From assembly GCA_020064725.1 (NCBI GenBank), contig JAGTWJ010000002.1, positions 1,426,001-1,490,000 on the forward strand: a stretch of DNA of 64,000 bases, given 5' to 3'. The DNA comes from Drechslerella dactyloides. Its lineage: Eukaryota; Ascomycota; Orbiliomycetes; Orbiliales; Orbiliaceae. A program made the translations under genes and the position numbers. Positions 1 through 10,944 of the stretch are shown here, piece by piece (position 1 is the first letter of the stretch; every line of letters begins with the position of its first letter). Below the pieces are notes generated by a model that worked only from the letters and a program-made list of their open reading frames with translations, was not told where the DNA came from and ran no database searches.

Positions 1-1159
1 TATTGTGACCCTCATATATAATAAGCTCAGCAGGTTGAGAACATGGTAATTTGGCCTGAACCTATGCAGCCGGAGCAGAGAAAACTTAGCTGCTGTATTC
101 GACCCGAATTCCGAACTCACGAAACCATGGAAATAACTCTGCCCTGGTGACAAACTCTTCACAACTGCAATTGCAATTGAAACTTTTGTGGGATCACGAT
201 GACTTGCCCTTATTGGTAACCCCCACAGACTAGCTCGAACGGTCGAAGTTCCTATATCAGACATTTGCTACCTATAACGCGTGCCCGTTTCCTCGGAGAA
301 CGGCCTCCCCACATTCCACGTCCGGCGGTAAACAAAATTAAACCAAAGCTGAGCTAGGCAAATATCGTCACTGAAGACTTTGACTTTGATATTCACAGAT
401 CCACTGCGGCAGAAATCTACGCGTAGATATTTCTCTATAATAGTGGCGCAATTATTCAAATATATTCATCTGTTAAACTTGGTGTATTGTCTTGTCAGCT
501 AAACGCCGGCGCATTCAGGTTCCACGGCACGGCTATTAACGCCTGCTCTATGCCGCAGATCTGCGGGACACGGAACCGTCACCAAAGCTCTCTGTCAAGA
601 TGCTCCGCTGTCTTGTGAGGCGTTCGCCCGGCTGTTAATTACTAAGTAGCTAGCAATTGGGCGCTCAGGCAGATTGGACATCGATACAAATGACTTGCGG
701 CATCTTGAAGGGGACTATATCCGTCGCGCATATAACTAGTGATTCTCGCCGGAGAATAGCTTCGTAAAAGTCTAACGACGAAGGCTTTTAATTTCATAAG
801 GTATTTTATTATAAACATATATAACTTGGTACAATATCGTAAAGTCGTCGAACTTAGATACGGCGTGCTACTGCACGAAAATATCACTGTAAAGCAAGCC
901 CGGTAGCGGAGACCTTCTTTCAGCCGTATAATTTCCAGCTTCCAGCACCAGCGTATCCAGAACGGGCATGTGGCGGATTAAAACCCGACAATGGAAATAC
1001 ACCTGTTCAATGGGGTGAGAATCCTACGGTTCTCACGAGCAGAACCAAAGACATATGCTGTGTGAATGTGGGTGTTTCGTCGTAACTGGTAGTGGTAGCC
1101 CCTATGAATATTGATATCTGGCTCTCTGTCCATTGCAGCGTGATCTCTGGCTAAATGTG
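1..1159. other. Gene-poor left end
   Basis: No gene can be supported here. Only short open frames without recognisable motifs occur. The last part (978-1160, minus strand) is an open frame that is cut by the transposon starting at 1162 and is discussed among the findings. Confidence 0.6.
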
Positions 1160-1161
1160 TA

Positions 1162-1193
1162 CGAAGGCTTGTCAAATAAGTAACGCTACATTA
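1162..1193 (+). repeat. Left terminal inverted repeat
   Basis: 32 bases, exact reverse complement of 2775-2806, preceded by TA at 1160-1161. Outer end begins CGAAGGCTTG. Confidence 0.95.
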
Positions 1194-1380
1194 ATTTTGG
1201 TGAAACCGCTCATTATTTCGTGTGTGGGGCCCGGGGCCATGCCTGGTGTATGCACAAAAGCAATTATAATACTAATAGCAATGTCAGCTTCTCCAATTGC
1301 TAGTAGATACTAGTAGACTTACCCCTCTTCTCCTTTATTAATATTTATAGTCACTATTATCTTATATATATATATACAAT

Positions 1381-2766
1381 ATGTCTCTTTAGGCTGAAGA
1401 TACTACCAGTAATTGCTATTCAATACTATGTCAATGTATCCAGATATTCACCTTGCTAGGTGTTGGCGACAAGTAGGTTGATATAGCTGTAAGATTTGGG
1501 GTCTCTAGGAGTGCAGTTGCCAGGCTGCTGTGCAAAACCAAAGACTGTGGCTATAATCCCTAGGATTATATATCCCTGACTATGGAACATATTATTGATA
1601 AGCAAAGGGCTAATAAGCCAAAGAAGGTTATCCAGGCTAAAGAACAGAAGGTTATCAGTATTATTACAAAGAATAGGTTAGGGTATAGTGCGAATATATG
1701 CTCTCTTACAGGTATTGTTAAGCTAAGTCATCAAACAGTTAGTATAATATTTAGGTATAATAAGTTTAAGAAGCTGAAGCTTATATGCAAGCCTGGCTTT
1801 ATATCTGTTATATGCCAGGCTAGGCTGGACTTTGTCCTCAGGTATAAAGATTGGATATTAGAGGACTGGAAGTAGATTATCTGAAATGATGAAACAAGTG
1901 TAGTGCTTAGGTAGAGGTATGGCAGCTATAAGCTATAGAGGCAACTTTATGAGTGCTATCATTTTGATATAGTCTTTATACACTAACATAAGGCCAATGA
2001 GTTTATATTCTGGGGTTGTTATACCTAGGATGCTATAGGCCTATGCTATATATGGGAGCCAGAGACTAAAGAGTAGAAGAAGATAGTTAAGAAGGTAATA
2101 GCTGCTATGAATTTAGTAGTAGAACCAAAGGCCAGGAAGGAGTGGGAGTTATTTATTGTTATAAGGTGTATAGGGCTCAAGAATAAGCCTGGTAAGAAAC
2201 TATAATAGACTTTTGATAAGGTATATGGAGTTCTGGAGTGTGGTACTGGCAAAGGCATTGATTGGTATAGGTACCAGATAGAGGTTATGATCCTAAAGTT
2301 AATTTCTTTTGTAAAGGATTGTAAAGCCAAGTATGGGAGGGACTATATTGTCTAGGAGGACAAGGTGCCTTGCCATAACCACCATGTCCAAGAGGTTGTC
2401 TACAACCTGTATGCTGTTAGTAGGCTACTATGGCCTGGTAACTCTTCTGATCTTAATATGATAGAGCCAGCTTGGTACTATCTAAAGTGTAGGATATCTA
2501 GGTATGGAGTACTAACTAAGAGGGAGGATATGAAAAAAGTATGGTTTACTGAATGGTGTCAGCTGCTAATTGCGCGTATTAGGCTATGGATAACACGCAT
2601 TGTACATTACATTTAGCTGGTTATCAAGCTATATGGGGGTAATGAGTATAAAAAAGGTACTACAGATGATATTGTTGGTAGGCCAGACCTTATAGCAGCT
2701 GTGCGCTCTAATTGTCTGGTGCCCTGGGGTAAAGGGCGGCTTGGCCCCGGTGAAGCATGTAAATAA
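1381..2766 (+). pseudogene. RIP-degraded Tc1-like (DDE) transposase
   Basis: One plus-strand frame can be followed from about 1381 to 2766 without a single frameshift, but with about a dozen in-frame stops (for example at 1873, 1882 and 2614). In order it shows a helix-turn-helix region (about 1471-1560, VDIAVRFGVSRSAVARLL), the first catalytic Asp in a NDETS motif just after 1882, FIFWGC followed by WEPET, the second Asp in EDKVPCHNHH (about 2356-2390), and the terminal block WPGNSSDLNMIEPAW (about 2431-2475) followed by GGNEYK. This is the order of fungal Tc1/Fot-like transposases. The stops fall where relatives commonly have Trp or Gln. The exact start is uncertain because the first codons are also mutated. 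It cannot encode an active enzyme as it stands. Confidence 0.9.
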
Positions 2767-2774
2767 GCAAAAAA

Positions 2775-2806
2775 TAATGTAGCGTTACTTATTTGACAAG
2801 CCTTCG
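2775..2806 (-). repeat. Right terminal inverted repeat
   Basis: 32 bases, exact reverse complement of 1162-1193, followed by TA at 2807-2808. The TA pair is the expected target-site duplication. Confidence 0.95.
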
Positions 2807-2808
2807 TA

Positions 2809-5800
2809 CTTACATCCTTGATCATAAGCATCGCCTCCGAATCAGTGTCGATTAGGCATCCAGCGTGATAGCGGGCAGAAGGAGGCTGTGGCCAATTGCC
2901 AATAGGTTGAATGGATGAAAGTGGCAACGGAGCCGGTTAGTCAACCGTGTGCCGCAATAAAGATTCAGATTGAAGCCATGTATTGTGATACTGCCCTTGC
3001 GCCTGGGGAGTCTGCTTTGCGAGGCAAGGGCCTGGTAGCGACAGAAGATACAAGCAGTAATAGTTCAAGTCCGTCTTTCTCCTGCGGCTGCTTAATTAAC
3101 GCCTACCAAAATATTCATCGATCGAGTCCCTGGCCTGAGTTGCATGGATATGTGGATATGTGGATATGTGGTCTTGCCCAATGGACTGAGAGCGATGATT
3201 CTAGAAGTAAACTTCAACCATCCCGTGAACCGAAAACACGGGACGAATCGATATCGACGGTATGGTTTACCAAGTCAGGTCTCGGAATATAACACAAAGC
3301 ATCAATGTAGATTGGTGGAGGCGGCGGTACGTGTTTGTCTATGTTTGAGTTCCGATGCTGCCTGGGCGCCTGGGCGCCTACGATCCAGCCATTCATCGGG
3401 CACACTGGGAAGATCTGCAGAAGGGAGATATATCAATGATTTTATAGACACTTCGATACCTTTTGATTTGATAACAAGTAACCTGCTTCGATGCTTCCAG
3501 GAGAAGGCATCTGGCTTGCGAGACAACCTCTAAGTACCAGTACTATCACGCATATGCCGTCGCATGCTGATGCTCGCACGCTGAATGATATTATCTAGAA
3601 TATACGTACCGATGCAGGTGGTGCTGTGGTCGATCATTACAATTCTGTTAGACGGTAGGACTATGTTTCTCGGAACGATTGGCTGACTGATGAATATAAC
3701 GCATGATAGTCGCGCTGCCTAAAACGCGGGAACATACTTAAGTATGATGATATGTCGAGACGTCGATGTTTCTGATATCACAAAGTAGTTTTGTATTAGA
3801 TATAAAGTCTAGACGTTCTATGTTGGCATTTTGACATCCTTACCCTAAACGTATCCGAACATCTAGCTAGCAACTTTAGCATCATATCATCCAAGATTGC
3901 GTCAATTATTCTGCGATCCCTTTAGCCTAGACCCCGAAGCGCGAAGTTTGTCGACACTCCTGTTTTATAAATCTAGATATGGCTGCGATCTACAAGACGA
4001 CTCCACTGTTTGTGTCCGTCCAAACAGACAATGCAATGGGGATCTACCATCTCGCCGGTCCGAGTCCCCCACGTTTAATCGACATTCCAGGGCCATATCG
4101 AGGGATGTTCGAAACGTGAAAGTTGCATGCATTCGTGCATACATGCGTGCTGGGCTATAGCGCTTTTTATTATGACATTTCGATGTCTGCGTCTGGATTA
4201 TGCCATTTACAAGTCTGACAGCTATCTCGCCTCGTATGTCTGTCGATCAAACGCGTCCGCACCGATTTTGTCAATTCGCCTTGAAATTTTCAAAATCTAG
4301 ATCGCATGAATTGACGTTAGCATGTTGCGATGTCTGCGGATTTAGTCTTATGACGTTGAGTCCCGTGAATATAATAACGTTTTGAATACCGGGTAGTCAT
4401 AGAAAACTTACGCCCGGCATTATCTGCCGCGCATCTGTGATATCCGTGAATGTGTCCAATAATTATGAGTGCCGAACATTTGTCAATGGGCATTTAGTCA
4501 TATGGTCATATGAGTTTGGACCACTCGTCCCGCAATCGAATACACGTAAATGTATAGGTACATGTACACTATCCTACGGCATAAATACTTTGAAGATAGA
4601 GAAGCGGATGTCATGTCGAGCAAGACATTCTGCATTCATGAGCCGCGATAGAGGACGTGCCATTAGGCAGCCGGACCGGCGCCTGATATTATACCACCTC
4701 AGTTAACTATAGCCTATATCTATCGATGATATAGCTATACTGCAAAATCCAGTATTCCGCACACGAAAACATGCGCAGTCTGGACCCTCGCGTCCCGCGC
4801 TGTTTGCTCCACAGATACAATTGCAACGGCTTGCAGGAGCGCTCGAGCGGGGTCACCGGTCTCTCGCCATGACATTTTATCGATAGGGGCCTATTGTACT
4901 TCTATTGTATCCATGGCCAAAGAGCTCGAGCCCTGTCAAGACAAACATTCTCATCTCGAAAGTGAAAGGTGGGACTAGTCGGGCGCTCGAATCCGTCCGA
5001 AGTATGCATGCGCCGGCGCGATGATATCTGGACATAAAATGCAAATACAACACGCACGGCAGCGAGCGGACCCTGTTGCATTTGCATTTCCCCATCGTCG
5101 CGTCGCGGATATATTGCCCTGCCCCTCATTTCCCCACCGGCCCAATTAACGACTTGTAATATAAGTATCTTCGGGAAAAAAAGGGCTTGCCAGCAGTGCA
5201 TACAGTACAAGCTGTACATACACAGAGGTGGTGGTGGAGGCCGGTGGCATGGGGCACGAAAACGAGGCCCTGCTGATGATTTAAAGATTACATGCATGCC
5301 TTGATTCTCCGCCACTGGGGAAATTGTCCAGAGCAGCGGGTGCATGCATGAGCGTTTTTGGGGAATCCTTACCTACAGAACGTCGAGGCCGGCCGGCCGG
5401 GTCTGTCCGAGCAGTACTGTACATACAAGTAAAACTTGTATATCGTGCGCGCGCGCTGGGACTGCGCTCCGACACGGCGAACGTTGCAAACGGAACTCGT
5501 GCGTGGCAGCTGATGGGAGATCTTGGAGCTCTGGGTACTTATATTATATTACTGTGATATCTCGAGGTTCGTATTCGCCTATCCGGTGTTCATCATATAT
5601 CTCGAATTCTGGAGGACCGGACATTAATTTACCTGTAGTGGTACAAGACCCTCGGGCTATTCTGCTGCTAATTTCCCAAGATAGCATTTGTATACGATAC
5701 AAGCACGCGTTTCTGCATGACGGTCATCGTACTTTGTATGTACGTATGTATGTTGGGCAGGACCCTTTTGTGCGTCTGCGCGTGCTCGCTCGCCTGCAGG

Positions 5801-7060
5801 AACCGAGTGGCGCTGCGGCGCCCCGTGTTTTGCATTAAAGATCTCTCCAGCGGTTCACCATGAAGACAGCTATCTCTGCCAGTCATCGACCCTATAATAT
5901 CATATACCGAGTAATGAATTTACGGCCGGACGCTTCTACCGTGAAGATGCACGACTCGGCCTGCAGGTTTGGTGCTGCATGCCGCGTGTATATCCCGAGT
6001 ACATGAAGTATTGCCCTACACATGTACACGTGGAAAGGTAATATTGCCACGATCCCGATGATGACAACGGACATTTGCCCGCGAGTTCGGCATTTCATGA
6101 GTCGGTGGACCTGGAGCTATTATTAGCAGGTAATATCAAGCTGCAGCGCTGCATATGCATGTAGGCGGCTATCGGCTGCCAAACCGAAATCATCAAGACC
6201 TCGATCCTGAAACGTACGGCCCCGCTGGCACTGGATCCACGGAAACCAGGACGCCTCACGCACGTTCTATGTAGATGTACCGTGAAACGGTCTGACGCAG
6301 CGCTCTGGAATCGAGCTCTCTAGTTCACCGTTCAGACTGCTTGTTCTTACCAAAGTACAGGTACGCATAATATTCATTTATACAAATTGTTTTTATCATC
6401 GCCACGTATGATTACTATTCAAGAAGAGGATCCCGTGATCTAGCTGGGACCGGCGCCGTTTGAGCCCTACGCGGCACACCAGCAGCCTTGCGAAAACGTT
6501 TCACCCGTTCCGTACGTATCAGACTGTTGCATGTTGGTCTTAAATACATGACCATACAAAGCGTAGTGATAAAGTAGCTACAGGAGGACTACAGCAGAAT
6601 CCTGCGCTGATTGATTGACTACATGGTAAAGAAAAAAGGTAGGTGGAGAAGAGAAAAAGGTAGAATTTGTTTCTCGGTTGACGAAAAGGAGCGGGACACC
6701 AGCCGGGCCCCCACTGAGGTTTCCGGCGGCGCCCTCGCTGTGAGATAATCCGTTAATCGTAAACTGCCATCAAAATACTTTTGTTGAAAACGTGTAACAT
6801 CCCATTTGCCCCGCCCGTTTTTGTTGAAAAGGTACCCCCAATGTTTATGTTGTAAAAAAGTAGAATAAAAAAAAGGAAAACTCCAACGCCGATGTTGAAT
6901 CTCATGAAGCTCGTGGTGTTGGTTTAGAGAGGATCACGCCGATATGCCATTTAAGAAAGTAGACAGATAAAAACGAGGAAGGAAACAGATAGCACGGATT
7001 CTGGAGATTGTCCGTGTTTGTCGTATGCAGAGTCTTTCATTGATGATGCGGACCCGCCGT
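2809..7060. other. Gene-poor region between transposon and MET6
   Basis: No supportable gene in 4.2 kb. I see only short frames without domain-like sequence, a small tandem of ATATGTGG units near 3146-3171, a ten-base doublet CCTGGGCG/CCTGGGCG near 3361-3380, and AT-rich tracts. The part just before 7060 is the 3' flank of the methionine synthase gene. Confidence 0.5.
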
Positions 7061-9654
7061 TTAAGCGTACTTCTCGCGGAAGTGCTTGGCAGCATTGACC
7101 ATGTTGGTCAGCGAAGGCTTGGTTTCGGTCCACTGGCGAGTCTTCAGGCCGCAGTCGGGATCGATCCAAAGCTGCTCAGGCTTGAGGTACTGGAGCATCT
7201 CCTCAATCCGGTTCTTGATCTCATCGTATGAAGGGATACGTGGGGAGTGGATGTCGTAGACACCAGGTCCGATGTGACGCGGGTACTCCTCCTTCTTGAA
7301 GACATTGAGGAGCTTGGCGTCGGACTTGGAGTTCTCGATGGAGAGAACATCAGCGTCAAGGTTCGAGATCAGGGAGAACATGTCCTGGAAGTCGGAGTAG
7401 CAGAAGTGCGAGTGGATCTGGGTGCCGTTCTCGACGCCGGCGGTGGCCAGCTTGAAGCTGTTGACAGCCCAGGTCAGGTAGTCGTCACGCTCCTTGCCCT
7501 TACGCAGAGGGAAACCCTCACGGATGGCTGGCTCGTCAACCTGAATGACGTAGATACCAGCCTTCTCGAGGTCGATGACCTCGTCGCGGAGGGCAAGAGC
7601 GAGCTGCTCGGCCTGGACGGACTGGTGAACGTCGTCACGAGGGAACGACCACCGGAGGCAGGTGACCGGTCCAGTCAACATGCCCTTCATGGGCTTCTTG
7701 GTCTTCGACTGAGCGTACTTGGACTCCTTGACAGTCATCGCGGCGGGGCGAGAGATGTCACCAACGATGATTGGTGGCCGGACGCAGCGGGATCCGTAGG
7801 ACTGAACCCAGGCGTTGGTGGTGAAGACGTATCCGTGCAGGCGCTCACCGAAGTACTGAACCATGTCGTTTCTCTCAGGCTCACCATGGACCAAGACATC
7901 GAGGCCGATTTCCTCCTGGATGGCAATAACGTCATCGATCTCCTTCTCGATGAACTTCTCGTATTCCTCAGCCGTGATCTGCTTCTTGGTGAACTTGTTC
8001 CTCTGAACACGGATCTCAGAGGTCTGCGGGAACGAGCCAATGGTGGTTGTAGGGAACTTGGGCAAGTTCAAGGTCTTGGACTGGGCGGCAATACGATCTG
8101 GGAAGGGAGACTTGCGGTTGTACATCTCCTCCGTGATCTTGGCCTGGCGGTCTTTGACGGCGGCGTCATTGGTGCGCTTGGAGGTGGCACGAGCGGTGAC
8201 AGACGCTGCGTTAGACTTGATCTCTTCAGCGACGGTCTCGGCGCCATCAGAGACGGCCTTCGCGATGATGACAACTTCCTTGCACTTCTCGGTGGCGAAG
8301 GAGAACCAATCGGCAACCTCGGGATCGAGGTTCTTCTCCGATTCCAGAGTGTGGGGAGTATGGAGAAGCGACGAGCTGGTGGCTACGATAACGCGCTCGG
8401 CGCCGATAGTATGGACAGCAGACTCGACAAGCCCGATGGCCTTGCTGAAGTTGGTCTTCCAGATGTTACGGCCGTCAACGACACCGACGGACAAGACCTG
8501 CTTGTCGCCGATGGCCTTCAAGACATCGCTGAGCTGTTCTGGGGCGCGGACCAAATCGATGTGGAGACCGTAGAGGTGAGAGATGGATGGGATGACATCA
8601 ATGTTGTGAACGATGTCACCGAAGTAGGTGGCCAAGACCAGCTTTGGAGCACTGGATAGTTTGCCTAGCTTGGAGTAGGCAGTTTCGAATGCCTTCTTGG
8701 TGGCCTCTGGGAGGTCGAGAACAAGGACTGGCTCGTCGATCTGAACGGATTCCGCACCCGCTTCAGCGAGCTTGGTGAGGAGCTCTTCGTAAACAGGAAG
8801 GAGCTTCTCCAGCAGGTCAATGGGGGTGACCGACTGGCCCCGGTCAGCCTTTCCGAGTTGGAGGAAGGAAACAGGTCCAAGGATGACAGGACGGGTGGTG
8901 ATTCCGAGCTCCTTAGCCTCCTTGAACTCGTCAATGGGCTTTGTGCTGTTGAGCTTGAACTCCTGGTTGTCCTGGAAGGTTGGGCGGACATAGTGGTAGT
9001 TGCTGTCGAACCATTTAACCATTTCCTGCAGATGACAGGTTAGCTTGGAATTACATAGGTCTTGCAGTGTCTGTTACATACCAAGCTAGTGACATCGATG
9101 GCGGGAGATGACTCCGTTTCCTTCTTCTGCAGACCTCTGCCCATGGCGAAGAGGACATCTAGAGGTGGGAGATTGTACTTTGTGTATCTCTCCGGGATGG
9201 CCTGGGTAGACAGCCGTTAGCACAGAGCTCTTGCGACGCGTCAAACCGTGTTGGAATTACACAAGGTGTCACGTACATTGAACATGAGGATGTGGTCCAA
9301 GACCTGATCGTAGAAGGAGAAGTCATTGCTGGGGATGAGGTCAACCCCGGCATCCTTCTGGATCTTCCAGTGGGCAGCGCGAAGGGTCTTGCCGGTCTCG
9401 AGTAGAGACTCGACGGTAGCCTTGCCAGCCCAGTAAGCTTCGGTAGCCTTCTTCAGCTCACGGTTGGCTGTAGACACGTTAGTTCGAGCTTCCGTAGAAG
9501 ATTGCAAGCCCAATTGGCTGGGTAAGATTGGGTGGTGGTCGACGAACCTCCCATGCGGGGAAAACCGAGCACAGATCTGACGTCGTGGGTTAGTACGCGT
9601 GCTATTAGGTAATTGAGTGTAGAGGCGAGTGCTGGAGACTTACGACTGCACCAT
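7061..9654 (-). CDS. MET6: Cobalamin-independent methionine synthase
   Basis: Transfers the methyl group of 5-methyltetrahydropteroyl-triglutamate to homocysteine, the last step of methionine synthesis, in the cytosol, using a catalytic zinc and no vitamin B12. Five exons: 9644-9654, 9548-9576, 9277-9467, 9082-9201 and 7061-9025, giving 771 residues, the usual length. The protein starts MVQSSVLGFPRMG, the conserved family N-terminus, which fixes the two tiny first exons. The predicted zinc ligands His657, Cys659, Glu681 and Cys742 have exactly the spacing of the E. coli enzyme (2, 22 and 61 residues). QVDEPAIREG is the conserved homocysteine-site segment. The gene lies divergent to the next gene over 1.29 kb. 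A long opposite-strand frame inside exon 5 is a codon-bias shadow. Confidence 0.97.
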
Positions 9655-10944
9655 GATGAAGATATTTGTTAAAGCTTTCTTCCTAATGAACGAAATCTTG
9701 ACAATGGTAATTCTGTGAGAGAATTATGCGATGGGGAGAGAGGATGAAAAGAAGAATGAGAAGAACAGGACGCGGAGAGGGGTAAAGAGAGAAAAATTTT
9801 CGAAATGATGGACAGCTAACAGCACACTTTTTAGGCTCCACGGCGCTCGACGGGCTTCTGCAACCCCACCAGAGTGCGGACAAGGTTTGCGCCAGGATTC
9901 CCAACGATTGCGAGCTCGCGGCCAATGAAATCGCAATTGGACGGGCGGTTTTGCGAGGACAAAGCCGGTATTCCTGCGCGCTGCACGTATTATCACCGAA
10001 TGGTGTGACCTGGGGACGCACTGCCGGAGTCCGACTGAACGCAGAGGTTTGTTTCAGAGCCGATATCGCGAGGCCCCGGTCTCGATCGAGAGCTCGCAGC
10101 CGACTGGCCGAACCAGCGCCGCCGATTGAGGCCAAGGCTATGCCCGACGCGGGTGGATCGCGAAGTTTCGATGCCATCGAGACAGCCACCACGGCTAGGT
10201 AGTCTGTAGCTGCTGGATACGGCTGGACGCTCCGTACCGGCGTTGAGCCCGCGCCCGAGCGCTGGCCGCGGTGTCGGCGGGCTTATCGATAAGGCCGCCC
10301 GCAAGGGGAAATGCAACGTCACGCAACGCATCCCGATTGGGTGTATAGGTGAATGAATCTTGGCATTGTATCATCATCGAGAGGATGGACGACGGGTTCA
10401 TATGTTGTCAATTGCAATGTGTATGGACGTCCTCTGTGTATAAAATTCACTATGTGGGTAATATAATATGGCAGTAGTACTGTTTGTAGTCTTTGGGTGG
10501 GAATCGGCACACTGTCGGTCAGCTTGCAATGTTGTGTCGATGGAGTGTCCTGAAGAAACACCACGAAATATTCTCACGATCTCCTCGATCCAAAGATCTT
10601 CTCCCTCATCGAACAACAGCGCCCATACAATTGCAGACGGATATGCACTCTAATATTCGCCCATATCTCTCAAAAATGACACTGTATATCGCCATTGATC
10701 CAGCCATGCTGTCACCTCCGCCAGCGACGTCGTTAAGGGCGTCCCCCCCTCCCCCTGCTTTCCGGATCCCTTTCTCCTCCTCCTCCATCCCTCCTCGACT
10801 CATCGTTCTCATCTCAAGATCTAAAGACCGCCTCTTCTTCTTTGGGACTTCCTGTCTCATCACACCTTTCCTGACTCTCCATTCTACGTCCCGTTTCTTC
10901 GACGCCCCACTGTTACGCTATTTACTTATACGTCAACATTCGAG
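9655..10944. promoter_or_regulatory. Divergent upstream region with inverted CCAAT pair
   Basis: Shared upstream DNA of MET6 (-) and the plus-strand gene at 10945. CCAAT at 9922-9926 and its reverse ATTGG at 9936-9940 form a closely spaced inverted pair, a candidate site for the CCAAT-binding (HAP) complex, about 270 bases upstream of the MET6 start. A CT-rich tract at about 10750-10800 precedes the plus-strand gene, as is common at fungal transcription starts. No coding sequence is supported. Confidence 0.45.

Larger units (their letters stand above)
1162..2806 (+). mobile_element. Tc1/mariner-type DNA transposon, complete but inactivated
   Basis: A 1645-base element bounded by perfect 32-base terminal inverted repeats (1162-1193 and 2775-2806; outer end CGAAGGCTTGTCAAATAAGT) and flanked by the dinucleotide TA on both sides (1160-1161 and 2807-2808), the target duplication typical of the Tc1/mariner superfamily. 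Inside lies one transposase gene on the plus strand that is broken only by stop codons. Intact ends mean it could in principle be mobilised by a transposase supplied elsewhere. The many TAG/TGA/TAA codons at positions where relatives have Trp or Gln, without any frameshift, fit C-to-T and G-to-A changes of RIP. Family assignment rests on transposase motifs; the boundaries are read directly. Confidence 0.93.

Noticed and set aside
7247..8659. 470-codon open frame on the plus strand opposite MET6
   Set aside because: It lies wholly antisense to the well-supported last exon of methionine synthase; Val/Leu/Gly-rich composition is what the reverse strand of GC-rich coding DNA gives. No family motif.
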